From contig JAZRGT010000045.1 in assembly GCA_045644325.1 (NCBI GenBank), forward strand, positions 46,583-110,582: a DNA stretch of 64,000 nucleotides, read 5' to 3'. The DNA comes from CAG-390 sp045644325 (GTDB taxonomy: Bacteria > Bacillota > Clostridia > Oscillospirales > CAG-272). Below, in pieces: positions 25,455 through 33,690 of the stretch; position 1 is the stretch's first letter, and each line of letters starts with the position of its first letter. Both the position numbers and the translations under genes were made by a program. The notes under the pieces were generated by a model. It saw nothing but the letters and a program-made list of their open reading frames with translations. It did no database searches and was not told the origin of the DNA.

Positions 25455-27017
25455 TTACTTTCTCTTCTTGAACACGATAGCGGAGCCAAGAAGGGATACG
25501 ATTGCAACACCGCTTGCAATAGCTGAGCCACATCCGCCCTCGGACTTGGGAGCCTCGGTTTCGGGTGCCTTTGTAGCCTCAGGAGCATTGGTCGCTGCGG
25601 GAGCCTCGGTTACCTCGATAGCCTCGGTTGTCTCAACGGGAGCCTCAGTCTCGGGTGCCTTGGTGGTTTCGGGAGCTTCGGTGGTCTCCTCTGCAGTGGT
25701 CGCATCGGCATTTTCTACGTAGTAGTCGATGTAGGAGGGAGCGTTTGCAATAGCGGCATCAAAGTCGATGGTGGGATATCCCGCAACAGCATCGGCAACC
25801 CATACTGCAGTGGAGTTACCCTTATTGAGCTTTTCTACGGTAAGATCGGAGGGAGCCTTGATCTCCATGAAGGGCCACTCTGCAAAGTAAGCATCTGCGC
25901 CAAAGGAAGGAAGTCCGTTTTCGGGAACGTAATATACGTCGTTGAAATAGATGGAGTCGGCAACAAGACCGATGAGAACGCCGTTGTTCTCGGAGCAGGT
26001 GTTGCTGATGGTAACGTCGGAAACGAAGTTGTTGAAAATGTTATACTCGGTATTGGGATCGCCGTAAGAAACAGCAACGTGTGCAGCCTTACCAATAAGA
26101 CCGCCGATGGAGGTCTTGTCGGGATGACAGCCCTCGCGGGTGGTGATGTTTACGCCGATAACGTAGCAGTTGGTAACGTCAGAGCTCTGGGAGTCTGCGC
26201 CAAGAACGCCTATGATACCGCCGGCGGGAGCAAAGCCCGTGCCGTAAACTTCAGCGGTGACGTTCTTTGCGAAGCATCCGGAAATGGTGGTTGCACCCGC
26301 GCCGCCAACGATACCGCCGACGAAGTGGTTAGCATTATCGGGAGCGGCGAAATCATCCGCTGTGATACCGCCAAGAGTAATATTGGTAGCGGAACAGCCG
26401 AGGATCTTGAGCTGATCCTTGGAGCATTTCTTCTGGCTGGTACGTCCTACAATACCGCCTATCTGTACGCCTCTGACGTTGATGTTAGTAGCGTGGCAGT
26501 TGGTGATGGAGGAAGAACCGCCGTCCGCAGTGCAGTTAAGAACGCCCGCGATAGCTCCGCCGTATTTAGCACTTAAGATGGTGGCATTGTCAACGTTGAG
26601 GTTCTTTACGGAACCGTCGAGGATTCGTCCGAAAACGCCGCCGTAGAGAGCGTTGGAGTCATCGATGGTCTTAACGTTGAGGTTGGAGATGGTGTGTCCG
26701 TCGCCGTCAAAGTGTCCGGAGAAGTAATTTGCCTTGATCTGACCGATAGGAGACCAGAGCTTGCCGCCAAGATCGAGGTCTGTGGTGAGCTTGAAGTAGA
26801 CTCCCTCGAATTTGGTAACGGCGTCATTGACCTGCTTTGCAACAAAAGCGAGATCGTTTTCACTCGAAATGAGATAGGGATCGTACTCTGTACCCGAGCC
26901 GACGAGAGAGGCGGAAACCGAGGATCCGTCCCAAGCGGCAGAAGCCGTGGGGATCATAATTACCGTCATTGCCGCAAGCATAGCAAGCGCAAGGACGATG
27001 GAGGTAAATTTCTTCAT
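25455..27017 (-). CDS. secreted GLUG-type repeat surface protein with GGCGS C-terminal tail
   Basis: 520 residues from ATG 27017, 8 nt after AAGG. Signal peptide ending near ASAA (residue 34). Residues 50-400 carry GLUG-like repeats (GGVFGRI, GGIVGRT, GGIVGGAG, GGIIGVLG, GGLIGKA), predicting a beta-helix. A Thr/Glu/Ala/Pro-rich linker with repeated EAPETTKAPETEAP leads to GGCGS, a membrane span and a basic end (FKKRK). The TGD-type tail of the protein at 17100 is different, so the two may be anchored by different means. Role unknown; carbohydrate or surface attachment is inferred from the fold and the sugar-related neighbours. Confidence 0.8.
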   Translation of the reverse strand: MKKFTSIVLALAMLAAMTVIMIPTASAAWDGSSVSASLVGSGTEYDPYLISSENDLAFVAKQVNDAVTKFEGVYFKLTTDLDLGGKLWSPIGQIKANYFSGHFDGDGHTISNLNVKTIDDSNALYGGVFGRILDGSVKNLNVDNATILSAKYGGAIAGVLNCTADGGSSSITNCHATNINVRGVQIGGIVGRTSQKKCSKDQLKILGCSATNITLGGITADDFAAPDNANHFVGGIVGGAGATTISGCFAKNVTAEVYGTGFAPAGGIIGVLGADSQSSDVTNCYVIGVNITTREGCHPDKTSIGGLIGKAAHVAVSYGDPNTEYNIFNNFVSDVTISNTCSENNGVLIGLVADSIYFNDVYYVPENGLPSFGADAYFAEWPFMEIKAPSDLTVEKLNKGNSTAVWVADAVAGYPTIDFDAAIANAPSYIDYYVENADATTAEETTEAPETTKAPETEAPVETTEAIEVTEAPAATNAPEATKAPETEAPKSEGGCGSAIASGVAIVSLLGSAIVFKKRK

Positions 27018-27084
27018 TTGAAATACCTTGCCTTTCATTTGATAAATATTATATTTTCAGCCGTGTGAGCGCGCGGCAAAAAAA

Positions 27085-27975
27085 TCAGAGATTTACGAGA
27101 TATTCGGCAACCTTGTAGGAATACTCAACGGCGGGCACCTTGAGCTCGTCCGGAAGACGCTTGGTGGTCGAGAGCTCGTAAATAAATCCGCCCTTGTAGT
27201 CGATATCCTTAAGTGCCTGCATAACCTTTGCCCACGGAACGGTTCCCATAAAGGGCATCTGATGGAGGTCAACGGTGCCGACGTTATCGTCGATGTGGGT
27301 GCAGACGAGGTCCTTCCCTACTCTGCGCAGGGGTGCGATGCCGTCGTTGTAAATACGGTTGGCATGTCCGGTGTCCCAACAGATACCGACCTTACGGTCG
27401 CCGAATGCGTCGAGGATCATTTTCAGCTCGTCGGGAGTTACGCCGAAGCGGCGTCTGCCGTCAACGTCACACATATTCTCGAAAGCAAAGCCGAGGCCTC
27501 TGTGGGCGTACTTTTCATACAAAGGACCGTAAACCTCGAGATTGTACTTGGTATTGAACTCAAGATCGTATTCGCACTCGATCGCTTCCTCAAGCGGATG
27601 CATTACCGCCCACGGGATGCCGAGTCTCGATGCGATATCGAGAGAGCGGTCGAGCATTTTAGCAAAGAACTCGTTCTTTTCGCATCCGTCCTCATCAGCT
27701 GACTTGCGGCGGCAGAGGGGCTTGGGATAAACGGGATGGCACTGAACGAAGGAGATACCGAGCTTTGCAGCCTCGTTACCGATATTATCGGTGAAGCGCT
27801 CCCAGTTTTCATCCTCGCAGAGCTCACACTTGTTTCTCTGCATCGGACACATATGGAGATCCATGATTTCAAATCCGATCTCGCGCAGACGGCGCATTGA
27901 TTCAACTACGTTTTCTTTTCCGGGTTTATAAGTATAAAACAGATTTGTCATTGCGCCCGGTTTTAATACTGACAT
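27085..27975 (-). CDS. TIM-barrel sugar phosphate isomerase/epimerase family protein
   Basis: 296 residues; ATG 27975 follows CGGAGGTG. Xylose-isomerase-like TIM barrel (AP endonuclease 2 family): MHPLEEA, FAFENM, GICWDTGHANRI and HIDDNVGTVDLH provide the Glu, Asp and His metal ligands. Such enzymes isomerise or epimerise sugars, inosose or hydroxypyruvate; the substrate is not clear. A Cys cluster (CPMQRNKCELC) lies near residue 45. Head of a probable operon with the surface protein and solute-binding lipoprotein, suggesting the sugar that they handle. Confidence 0.85.
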   Translation of the reverse strand: MSVLKPGAMTNLFYTYKPGKENVVESMRRLREIGFEIMDLHMCPMQRNKCELCEDENWERFTDNIGNEAAKLGISFVQCHPVYPKPLCRRKSADEDGCEKNEFFAKMLDRSLDIASRLGIPWAVMHPLEEAIECEYDLEFNTKYNLEVYGPLYEKYAHRGLGFAFENMCDVDGRRRFGVTPDELKMILDAFGDRKVGICWDTGHANRIYNDGIAPLRRVGKDLVCTHIDDNVGTVDLHQMPFMGTVPWAKVMQALKDIDYKGGFIYELSTTKRLPDELKVPAVEYSYKVAEYLVNL

Positions 27976-28007
27976 ATTACACCTCCGAAATATCGGTAAA
28001 ACGACCG

Positions 28008-28029
28008 TTTAGGATATCATTTACCTAAA
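28008..28029. promoter_or_regulatory. inverted repeat in the isomerase leader, candidate operator
   Basis: TTTAGG (28008-28013) and CCTAAA (28024-28029) lie just downstream of the -10 box of the isomerase promoter. Confidence 0.35.
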
Positions 28030-28043
28030 ACAATACACTATAA

Positions 28044-28072
28044 ATTATACAACACGCGGTAATATTTGTCAA
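28044..28072 (-). promoter_or_regulatory. consensus promoter for the isomerase unit
   Basis: Minus-strand TTGACA (28072-28067), 17 bp ending TTG, TATAAT (28049-28044). Confidence 0.88.
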
Positions 28073-28142
28073 CCTGTTTGAGAAAAATTCAAGATTTTTT
28101 TCAACCTTCCGTTTTAGCTTATCCCACCCCAACGAACTACCC

Positions 28143-28167
28143 CCGCTAAACTTAATTAATTTAGCGG
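28143..28167. promoter_or_regulatory. inverted repeat upstream of the MATE promoter, candidate operator
   Basis: CCGCTAAA (28143-28150) and TTTAGCGG (28160-28167) flank a TTAATTAA centre and end 7 bp before the -35 box. Confidence 0.4.
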
Positions 28168-28174
28168 ACTTAAC

Positions 28175-28203
28175 TTGCATTTTTTGTTTTTATGTGATAT
28201 AAT
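28175..28203 (+). promoter_or_regulatory. sigma-A promoter for the MATE gene
   Basis: TTGCAT (28175-28180), 17 bp ending TGA, TATAAT (28198-28203). Confidence 0.78.
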
Positions 28204-28238
28204 ATCCTACAACGATATTTTTCTGTTGAGGCAAAATT

Positions 28239-29669
28239 ATGGAAGCAATAAAAAGGCTCGGATTCGGGAAAAAGAAAGCAATGGATATGACCCAGGGCAG
28301 CATAGCGAAGAACATAATCGTCTTCGCCCTGCCTCTGCTCGTCGGCAATCTGTTTCAGCAATTATATAACCTTGTTGACACTTGGGTAATCGGACAAACC
28401 GGCAACACTGCCGCCTTTGCAGCGGTGGGAAGTGTCGGTCAGGTCATTAATATTCTGATAGGCTTTTTCCTCGGATTTTCAAGCGGAGCGGGTGTAATAA
28501 TCTCTCAGTATTTCGGCGCGAAGGACGATGAAAAGGCAAACAAGACCGTTCACACGGCGATGGCAATGACTCTTGTTATGGCTGTTATTTTCACCGTAGT
28601 CGGTATCCTTATGACTCCGTTTGCGCTTGATCTTATCCTGCGCACCGACGGTGCGGGTGATGCAAATCCCGTATTTAAAGAGGCAAAAACCTACCTTACT
28701 ATATATTTTGCGGGCGTTACCTCACTTATGATCTACAATATGGGAGCGGGATTTCTCCGCGCGATCGGAGACTCGCAGAGACCCTTCTACTTCCTTATTG
28801 CCGCGGCTGTCACTAACACGGTTCTTGACATTGTGTTCGTATTCTGGCTCGATATGGGCGTTGCGGGAGTTGCCCTTGCAACAGTTATCGCGCAGACCCT
28901 TTCTGCAATACTGACGCTCGTCTCACTGTTCAGAACAGATACCTGCGTTAAGCTTTACGTCAAAAAGATCAGATTCGAGGCGTTTTACCTTAAAAAGATC
29001 GCCAAGGTCGGTTTCCCCGCCGCGATCCAGATGGCGATCACCTCATTCTCCAACGTTTTCGTTCAGTATTACATAGCCGGCGCATTGATCCCCGGCGGAC
29101 TCACCTCGGGCGAGGATATGCAGACCGTTGTTCTCGCGGCTTGGACGGCATATTCGAAGATAGACCAATTCATATTCCTACCCATTCAGTCAATCGGCCT
29201 CGCGGTCACCACTTTCGTCGGTCAGAACCTCGGCGTGAACGATACCAAGCGCGCAAAGAAGGGCACCTATCTCGCTCTCGGAATGGCATTCATCTCCGCG
29301 GTTGCTATCATTATCCCCATTATGATATGGGCACCCTTCTGGACCTCGATATTCAACTCCAACCCCGACGTTGTCAAGAACGCCGCAATCCTTCTGCGCT
29401 ATATCTCGCCATTCTACGTTTTCTGTTGTGTAAATCAGGTTGTATCGGCGGCACTCCGGGGCTCGGGAAACACGACGGCACCGATGATCATAATGCTCTC
29501 CTGCTTCGTCGGCTTCAGACAGCTTATGCTCTTCATTATTTCAACCTATATTTCGGGAAATCTCGTTCCCATCGGTATGGCGTACCCTCTCGGCTGGCTC
29601 GCCTGCGCAACCACTTTGATGATCTATTTCAGCAGATTCAATATGTCAAAGTCGAGGATAGTAAAATAA
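28239..29669 (+). CDS. MATE family multidrug/toxin exporter
   Basis: 476 residues with about twelve hydrophobic segments. The N-terminal PLLVGNLFQQLYNLVDTWVI and GSVGQVINILIGFFLGFSSG, and the second-half SIGLAVTTFVGQNLG, are typical of NorM/DinF-type carriers, which use a sodium or proton gradient to export cationic organic compounds. Substrate unknown; no regulator gene is adjacent. TTGAGG ribosome site before ATG 28239. Confidence 0.93.
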   Translation: MEAIKRLGFGKKKAMDMTQGSIAKNIIVFALPLLVGNLFQQLYNLVDTWVIGQTGNTAAFAAVGSVGQVINILIGFFLGFSSGAGVIISQYFGAKDDEKANKTVHTAMAMTLVMAVIFTVVGILMTPFALDLILRTDGAGDANPVFKEAKTYLTIYFAGVTSLMIYNMGAGFLRAIGDSQRPFYFLIAAAVTNTVLDIVFVFWLDMGVAGVALATVIAQTLSAILTLVSLFRTDTCVKLYVKKIRFEAFYLKKIAKVGFPAAIQMAITSFSNVFVQYYIAGALIPGGLTSGEDMQTVVLAAWTAYSKIDQFIFLPIQSIGLAVTTFVGQNLGVNDTKRAKKGTYLALGMAFISAVAIIIPIMIWAPFWTSIFNSNPDVVKNAAILLRYISPFYVFCCVNQVVSAALRGSGNTTAPMIIMLSCFVGFRQLMLFIISTYISGNLVPIGMAYPLGWLACATTLMIYFSRFNMSKSRIVK

Positions 29670-29674
29670 AACAC

Positions 29675-29712
29675 AACGACCGGTCATCCGCAAGGAAAAC
29701 CGGTCGTTTTCT
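29675..29712. terminator. bidirectional terminator
   Basis: AACGACCGGT (29675-29684) pairs with ACCGGTCGTT (29699-29708), between the MATE gene and the convergent WG-repeat gene. Confidence 0.87.
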
Positions 29713-29715
29713 TGA

Positions 29716-31956
29716 TTATTTAGCCAGCTTCGCATAAACCTTCCATCCGTCATGCTCGCTGAAGCAAGCGAAAAGTCCGGTAGATGCGTTGGAGATCGAG
29801 GTATATACGAATGGGATGACGATGGTGCCCGTGGTGTCAACAACACCCTTTACACCGCCCTCGTAGCCAACGACCGCAAGTCCCTCTATAAAGGGCGCGG
29901 CGTAGGTGTAGATGGGCTGAAGCACCCAATAACCGTCACGGTGATAGTATCCGTATCTTCCGTCGCGTTCAAGAAGGAAAACGCTGTCGGAATAGGAAAC
30001 AATAGTATATCCCTCGGGAACAACCGAAACCTTTTTGCCGCTCGTATTAACGATCACCTCGTAATCATCCTCATAGACATCGGGCTTGTGGGGACGGATC
30101 TCAACAATACGCATACGGATAAGTCCGTCGTTGAAGTAATAATGACCGAGCATATATTCATCGCGCTCGAAGGGCTCGGCGTAGTACTGAAGACGGTAAT
30201 ACGAGCCGCCGGAACTGCTTGCCTTATATTCATTATAAAGATATACCGCAGAGTTTCCGCTCGTATTGATGATCTTGACGATGCCCTTATCGTCAACGGT
30301 GTAGGCGCGGTTCTCGCTGAAATTGAACGCCTTGGCGTACTTGAAATCCGTCTTCCAGCTGATTGTGTGAGTAATATACTCATTTTTTGAATATTTGTTG
30401 GTAGTCACCTTGGTCAGATCGACCTTAGGCTCGGATGCGCGGTAGGTAAATCGGTATGCATCGTAGCTGAGATCAATGGTGATCCTGTCGGGAACTCCAT
30501 CCTTATCCTTGTCATCGTTGCTGACAATAAGGCTTCTCGGCTGGGGAGCCTCGGCGGTCGTTTCTTCGGTGATAACGTGGGTATTTTCATCGGGAGCTTC
30601 CGTAGTCTCGGGCTCAACCGTAGTCTCGGGTTCGACCGTAGTTTCGGGCTCGACCGTGGTTTCGGGAGTCTCCACTATCTCGGGAGATACCGTCGTTTCA
30701 GGATTTTCCGCAGTTTCAGGCAACTCGGTATTTTCGGGCGGCTCGGTAGTTTCGGGCGGCTCGGTAGTTTCGGGAGTTTCGGTGATAACGGGAACCTCGG
30801 TTGTTATACCGTTTATAGCAATTCCCTTAATAACCTCGGCGAGCTTTTCGGCGAAAAGTCTGTTGTAGTATTTTCCGGGTTGGAATTCCTGCGCTATCTG
30901 ATTTGCGAATTTCGGATAAGTAAGCCAGATCTGCTCCGCAAGGCGGGAGTCGACGCCGTATCTCGTATAATAGCTCGTAGTATCGTTCATAACGAAGGTT
31001 TCGGTTATCGTTTGTACGGTACTGTAAATTTTATACTTGCTATCGCTCTTTCCGAAATCGGGATTGTAATCAAAATAAAGTCCGCGGCTGTCAACGTCGG
31101 GATTGAAATCCGAAAGTTCAAAGCGACCTGTTTCGGCATTAAGATGATAGTATACGTTCTTATAGACAAAAACCGGTCTGTCCTTACTGTCGCGGGTATA
31201 GGCGGGAATGAGCTCCGAGCCGGGGTAAATGCCTATGAACTTACCCTTTGAATCGTAAATGCTGACACGATCCTCATCGGTATAAAGCTTGTCGCTGATG
31301 CCCGAAATAACGTTTCCGACACCCGAATCAACAAGTATATAGCCCATATAGACCTCGAGTGAGGGGCGCGCTTCACTTTTATTGACGTATTCCCCTATCT
31401 CGCGGTGTCCTTCACCGTAGTCGAGTTCCATCAGAACTCTGACCGTTTTATAGCTGCCCTGCGTATACTCCTTCAAGCCGTCGGCATTAAGAACCACCTC
31501 GGCAAATTTCATCGAGGGATCGTAATTCGCCCAGCTGATCTTATATCCCTCCGCAAGATAATCGGCAAGGGTAGCCGAGCTTCCGGGGAAGGTGGGCTGA
31601 TCGGGAGGAGTTGCTTCGGGCGAAGTAGTATCGACCGAAGGACGAGCCGTGGTATCGGGTGCGAGAGTTGAGGTTGACGGAGGCTGAGTTATCGGATCGG
31701 TCACAGGCGACGTTGCGGGATCGGTGACGGGATAAGTCGTCGAGTCGCCCGTAATACCGGGAAAATCCGAAATATCAGTACCCGGGGCGAGAGTTCCTAG
31801 ATAGTCCTGAGTCCAGGCATCGTTATAACCGTTATTAGGTCGCTCTATGAAGGAAAAATCATAGTACCCGAGCGAATAGGTGATAGATGCGAAGGCTGTG
31901 ACGGCAAGCAGAAGAAACGCAACCGTACGCTTCGCTATATCGTTGAATAAACGCAT
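29716..31956 (-). CDS. membrane-anchored WG-repeat protein with Thr/Glu/Pro linkers
   Basis: 746 residues from ATG 31956 (GGAG 8 nt upstream; a TTG at 31968 overlaps the site). One N-terminal membrane span (about residues 10-30) without a clear cleavage or lipobox site suggests an anchored extracellular protein. Pro/Thr-rich linkers lie at about 75-115 and 380-465; the second contains perfect VEPETT tandem repeats. Near residue 480, DDKDKDGVPDRITIDL resembles a calcium-binding loop. The C-terminal third holds WG-type repeats (GRYGYYHRDGYWVLQPIY, GGVKGVVDTTGTIVIPFVY). Function unknown. Only 25 bp follow the rlmH stop, so it is likely the last gene of that operon. Confidence 0.78.
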   Translation of the reverse strand: MRLFNDIAKRTVAFLLLAVTAFASITYSLGYYDFSFIERPNNGYNDAWTQDYLGTLAPGTDISDFPGITGDSTTYPVTDPATSPVTDPITQPPSTSTLAPDTTARPSVDTTSPEATPPDQPTFPGSSATLADYLAEGYKISWANYDPSMKFAEVVLNADGLKEYTQGSYKTVRVLMELDYGEGHREIGEYVNKSEARPSLEVYMGYILVDSGVGNVISGISDKLYTDEDRVSIYDSKGKFIGIYPGSELIPAYTRDSKDRPVFVYKNVYYHLNAETGRFELSDFNPDVDSRGLYFDYNPDFGKSDSKYKIYSTVQTITETFVMNDTTSYYTRYGVDSRLAEQIWLTYPKFANQIAQEFQPGKYYNRLFAEKLAEVIKGIAINGITTEVPVITETPETTEPPETTEPPENTELPETAENPETTVSPEIVETPETTVEPETTVEPETTVEPETTEAPDENTHVITEETTAEAPQPRSLIVSNDDKDKDGVPDRITIDLSYDAYRFTYRASEPKVDLTKVTTNKYSKNEYITHTISWKTDFKYAKAFNFSENRAYTVDDKGIVKIINTSGNSAVYLYNEYKASSSGGSYYRLQYYAEPFERDEYMLGHYYFNDGLIRMRIVEIRPHKPDVYEDDYEVIVNTSGKKVSVVPEGYTIVSYSDSVFLLERDGRYGYYHRDGYWVLQPIYTYAAPFIEGLAVVGYEGGVKGVVDTTGTIVIPFVYTSISNASTGLFACFSEHDGWKVYAKLAK
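30599..30672. repeat. 18 bp tandem repeat encoding VEPETT
   Basis: About four near-identical 18 bp units (complement of GAGACTACGGTTGAGCCC type) inside the WG-repeat gene. Length variation is expected here. Confidence 0.75.
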
Positions 31957-31981
31957 ATTTTTCTCCAATTATGTAAAAATA

Positions 31982-32461
31982 TCACTTGTGATATTTAGTG
32001 CCTTTGATTATGTTGAAAGCGCGGTAGACTTGCTCAAGGAGCATCACTCTGAAGAGCTGATGCGGGAATGTCATTTTTGAGAGAGAGAGCTTGTAATTTG
32101 CCATATTCTTTATCCTGTCGGCAAGTCCGTGCGAGCTTCCGATGATGAAGCAGACGGTCGACGCGCTCTGCGACACGTTTTCGATATGCGCCGCAAAGTC
32201 CTCGGAGGACATTTGTTTACCCTCAACGGCAAGCGCAACGACGTGTGATCTGGGCGGGATGGCGGCGCATATTCTCTGCGCCTCGTCCTCAAGTGCCGCG
32301 TCGATGTGGCTCTGCGAAGGATTGTCGGGGAGACGTGCCTCCTTGAGTTCGCAAAGCTCGACCTTGGCAAACGCGCCGAGGCGTTTTACGTATTCCGCGA
32401 TAGCATCGCGGAGATAGCTCTCCTTGATATTACCGAGGACTATGAATTTGATATTAATCAC
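31982..32461 (-). CDS. rlmH: 23S rRNA (pseudouridine-1915 N3) methyltransferase
   Basis: 159 residues, the normal size. RlmH is a SPOUT-class enzyme that methylates pseudouridine 1915 of 23S rRNA on assembled ribosomes using SAM. The start INIKFIVLGNIKESYL, EGKQMSSEDFA, FIIGSSHGL (SAM knot) and the C-terminus LSKMTFPHQL plus RAFNIIKGTKYHK are diagnostic. The start is GTG 32461 with GAGGA upstream. It follows the yycJ-like gene by 12 nt, a common Firmicutes pairing. Confidence 0.97.
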   Translation of the reverse strand: MINIKFIVLGNIKESYLRDAIAEYVKRLGAFAKVELCELKEARLPDNPSQSHIDAALEDEAQRICAAIPPRSHVVALAVEGKQMSSEDFAAHIENVSQSASTVCFIIGSSHGLADRIKNMANYKLSLSKMTFPHQLFRVMLLEQVYRAFNIIKGTKYHK

Positions 32462-32473
32462 TGTTGTTTCCTC

Positions 32474-33247
32474 TTAAAATTCGAAGATCACGGGAACGGC
32501 AGGCTCGGAAATTGCAAGCTCGATGCCGTCAAGGATATCCGAAAGTGCTGCGACAGACGCGCGGTGCGCAAGCTCGGGGGTATTGTTGATCTCGGAAAGA
32601 TGCGCGAGCATCAGCTTCCTTGTACCGTGATCGGCAAGGTAACGCGCGAATTCTGCACCGCTTTCATTGGAAAGGTGACCGTAGCGCGAAAGAATACGCT
32701 GTTTGAGATCGGGCGGATAGGGTCCGTTCATCAGCATATCGACATCGTGGTTTGACTCGATTACGGCGGCAGTGCATCCGCAAAGTCCGTCGCGGACGTA
32801 ATCGGTCACGCGGCCGAGGTCGGTCGCAACGCCAACGCTTACACCGCCCGCCTCAAATCTGTATCCGACAGAGCCCGCTGAATCGTGGTCTGTCGGGAAG
32901 CTCTTGACGGTGATATCGCCGATCCGCTCTTCGAATATGAGCGTATGCGGACAGAGCAGCTCTTTGTCGCATTTGGTGCAGACAGCAGAGCAAACCGCGC
33001 GACTTGCGTGGATCGGTATCTTATAATGAGAGCTCCATACCTTGAGCGCGGAGGTGTGATCGCTGTGCGAATGAGTCAGAAAGATCGCGCTGATATCCTC
33101 TGGCGAAAGACCGACAGAGTCAAGTGCGCCCTTTATGTACTTTGTCGAGCGACCCGCGTCAACGAGGATAGCGGTGTCGCGGTACTTTATCAGAGTGCAG
33201 TTGCCCTTTGAACCCGAGCAAAGCGTTCCTATCTTTATCTCGCTCAT
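32474..33247 (-). CDS. YycJ/WalJ-like MBL-fold metallohydrolase
   Basis: 257 residues. Motif THSHSDHTSAL (HxHxDH), FPTDHDS, LAHLSEINN and GHLSNESG match the YycJ group, cytosolic metal-dependent exonuclease-like enzymes linked in Bacillus to cell-wall and DNA-replication coordination. The usual walRK partners are absent here. Its start overlaps the stop of the upstream membrane protein by 1-4 nt, showing translational coupling, and rlmH follows. Confidence 0.9.
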   Translation of the reverse strand: MSEIKIGTLCSGSKGNCTLIKYRDTAILVDAGRSTKYIKGALDSVGLSPEDISAIFLTHSHSDHTSALKVWSSHYKIPIHASRAVCSAVCTKCDKELLCPHTLIFEERIGDITVKSFPTDHDSAGSVGYRFEAGGVSVGVATDLGRVTDYVRDGLCGCTAAVIESNHDVDMLMNGPYPPDLKQRILSRYGHLSNESGAEFARYLADHGTRKLMLAHLSEINNTPELAHRASVAALSDILDGIELAISEPAVPVIFEF

Positions 33248-33654
33248 TATCCTGCAAGTCCGTCGATCACGAAGAGACGGAAAAGGTCGATGAGGAGGGT
33301 AATTATTATGGGGAAAATAACCATAAGCATCGGGCGCGAACGCTTTTCGCGGTCTGCGACGTCGGCAAGGTATTCATCCTTTTCCTGCTTGGTCATCGTG
33401 TCGGGGAGCATTTCGTAGGTAACGCCGCTGCCCGTAAACGCGCGGTTGACGATAAAGTATGCGACGATAAGCACCGACGCGATTGCAACGTATGCAATTA
33501 CCGCAACCTTCCACAGCGAGGTGCTTGAAAGGTAGAAATATATTCCCATTGCAAGGACGGTGGAGAGCACGAGCTTGAGCGCGCGGCTCCAATTGAAAGC
33601 GGATGCCGCTTCCTTTACCGACTGCGGCTTATTTGACGAATTCTGTCTTTTCAC
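33247..33654 (-). CDS. small membrane protein of unknown function
   Basis: 135 residues with three predicted membrane segments: about 28-43 (LVLSTVLAMGIYFYL), 49-68 (VAVIAYVAIASVLIVAYFIV) and 110-128 (MLMVIFPIIITLLIDLF). The 40-residue loop between the second and third is charged (TKQEKDEYLADVADREKR). I do not recognise a family. It is coupled to the yycJ-like gene by a start/stop overlap and begins 36 bp after the galactokinase stop. Confidence 0.75.
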   Translation of the reverse strand: MKRQNSSNKPQSVKEAASAFNWSRALKLVLSTVLAMGIYFYLSSTSLWKVAVIAYVAIASVLIVAYFIVNRAFTGSGVTYEMLPDTMTKQEKDEYLADVADREKRSRPMLMVIFPIIITLLIDLFRLFVIDGLAG

Positions 33655-33690
33655 GGCAGATATTCCTTTCAGTTAAAAAATGTAGATCAA

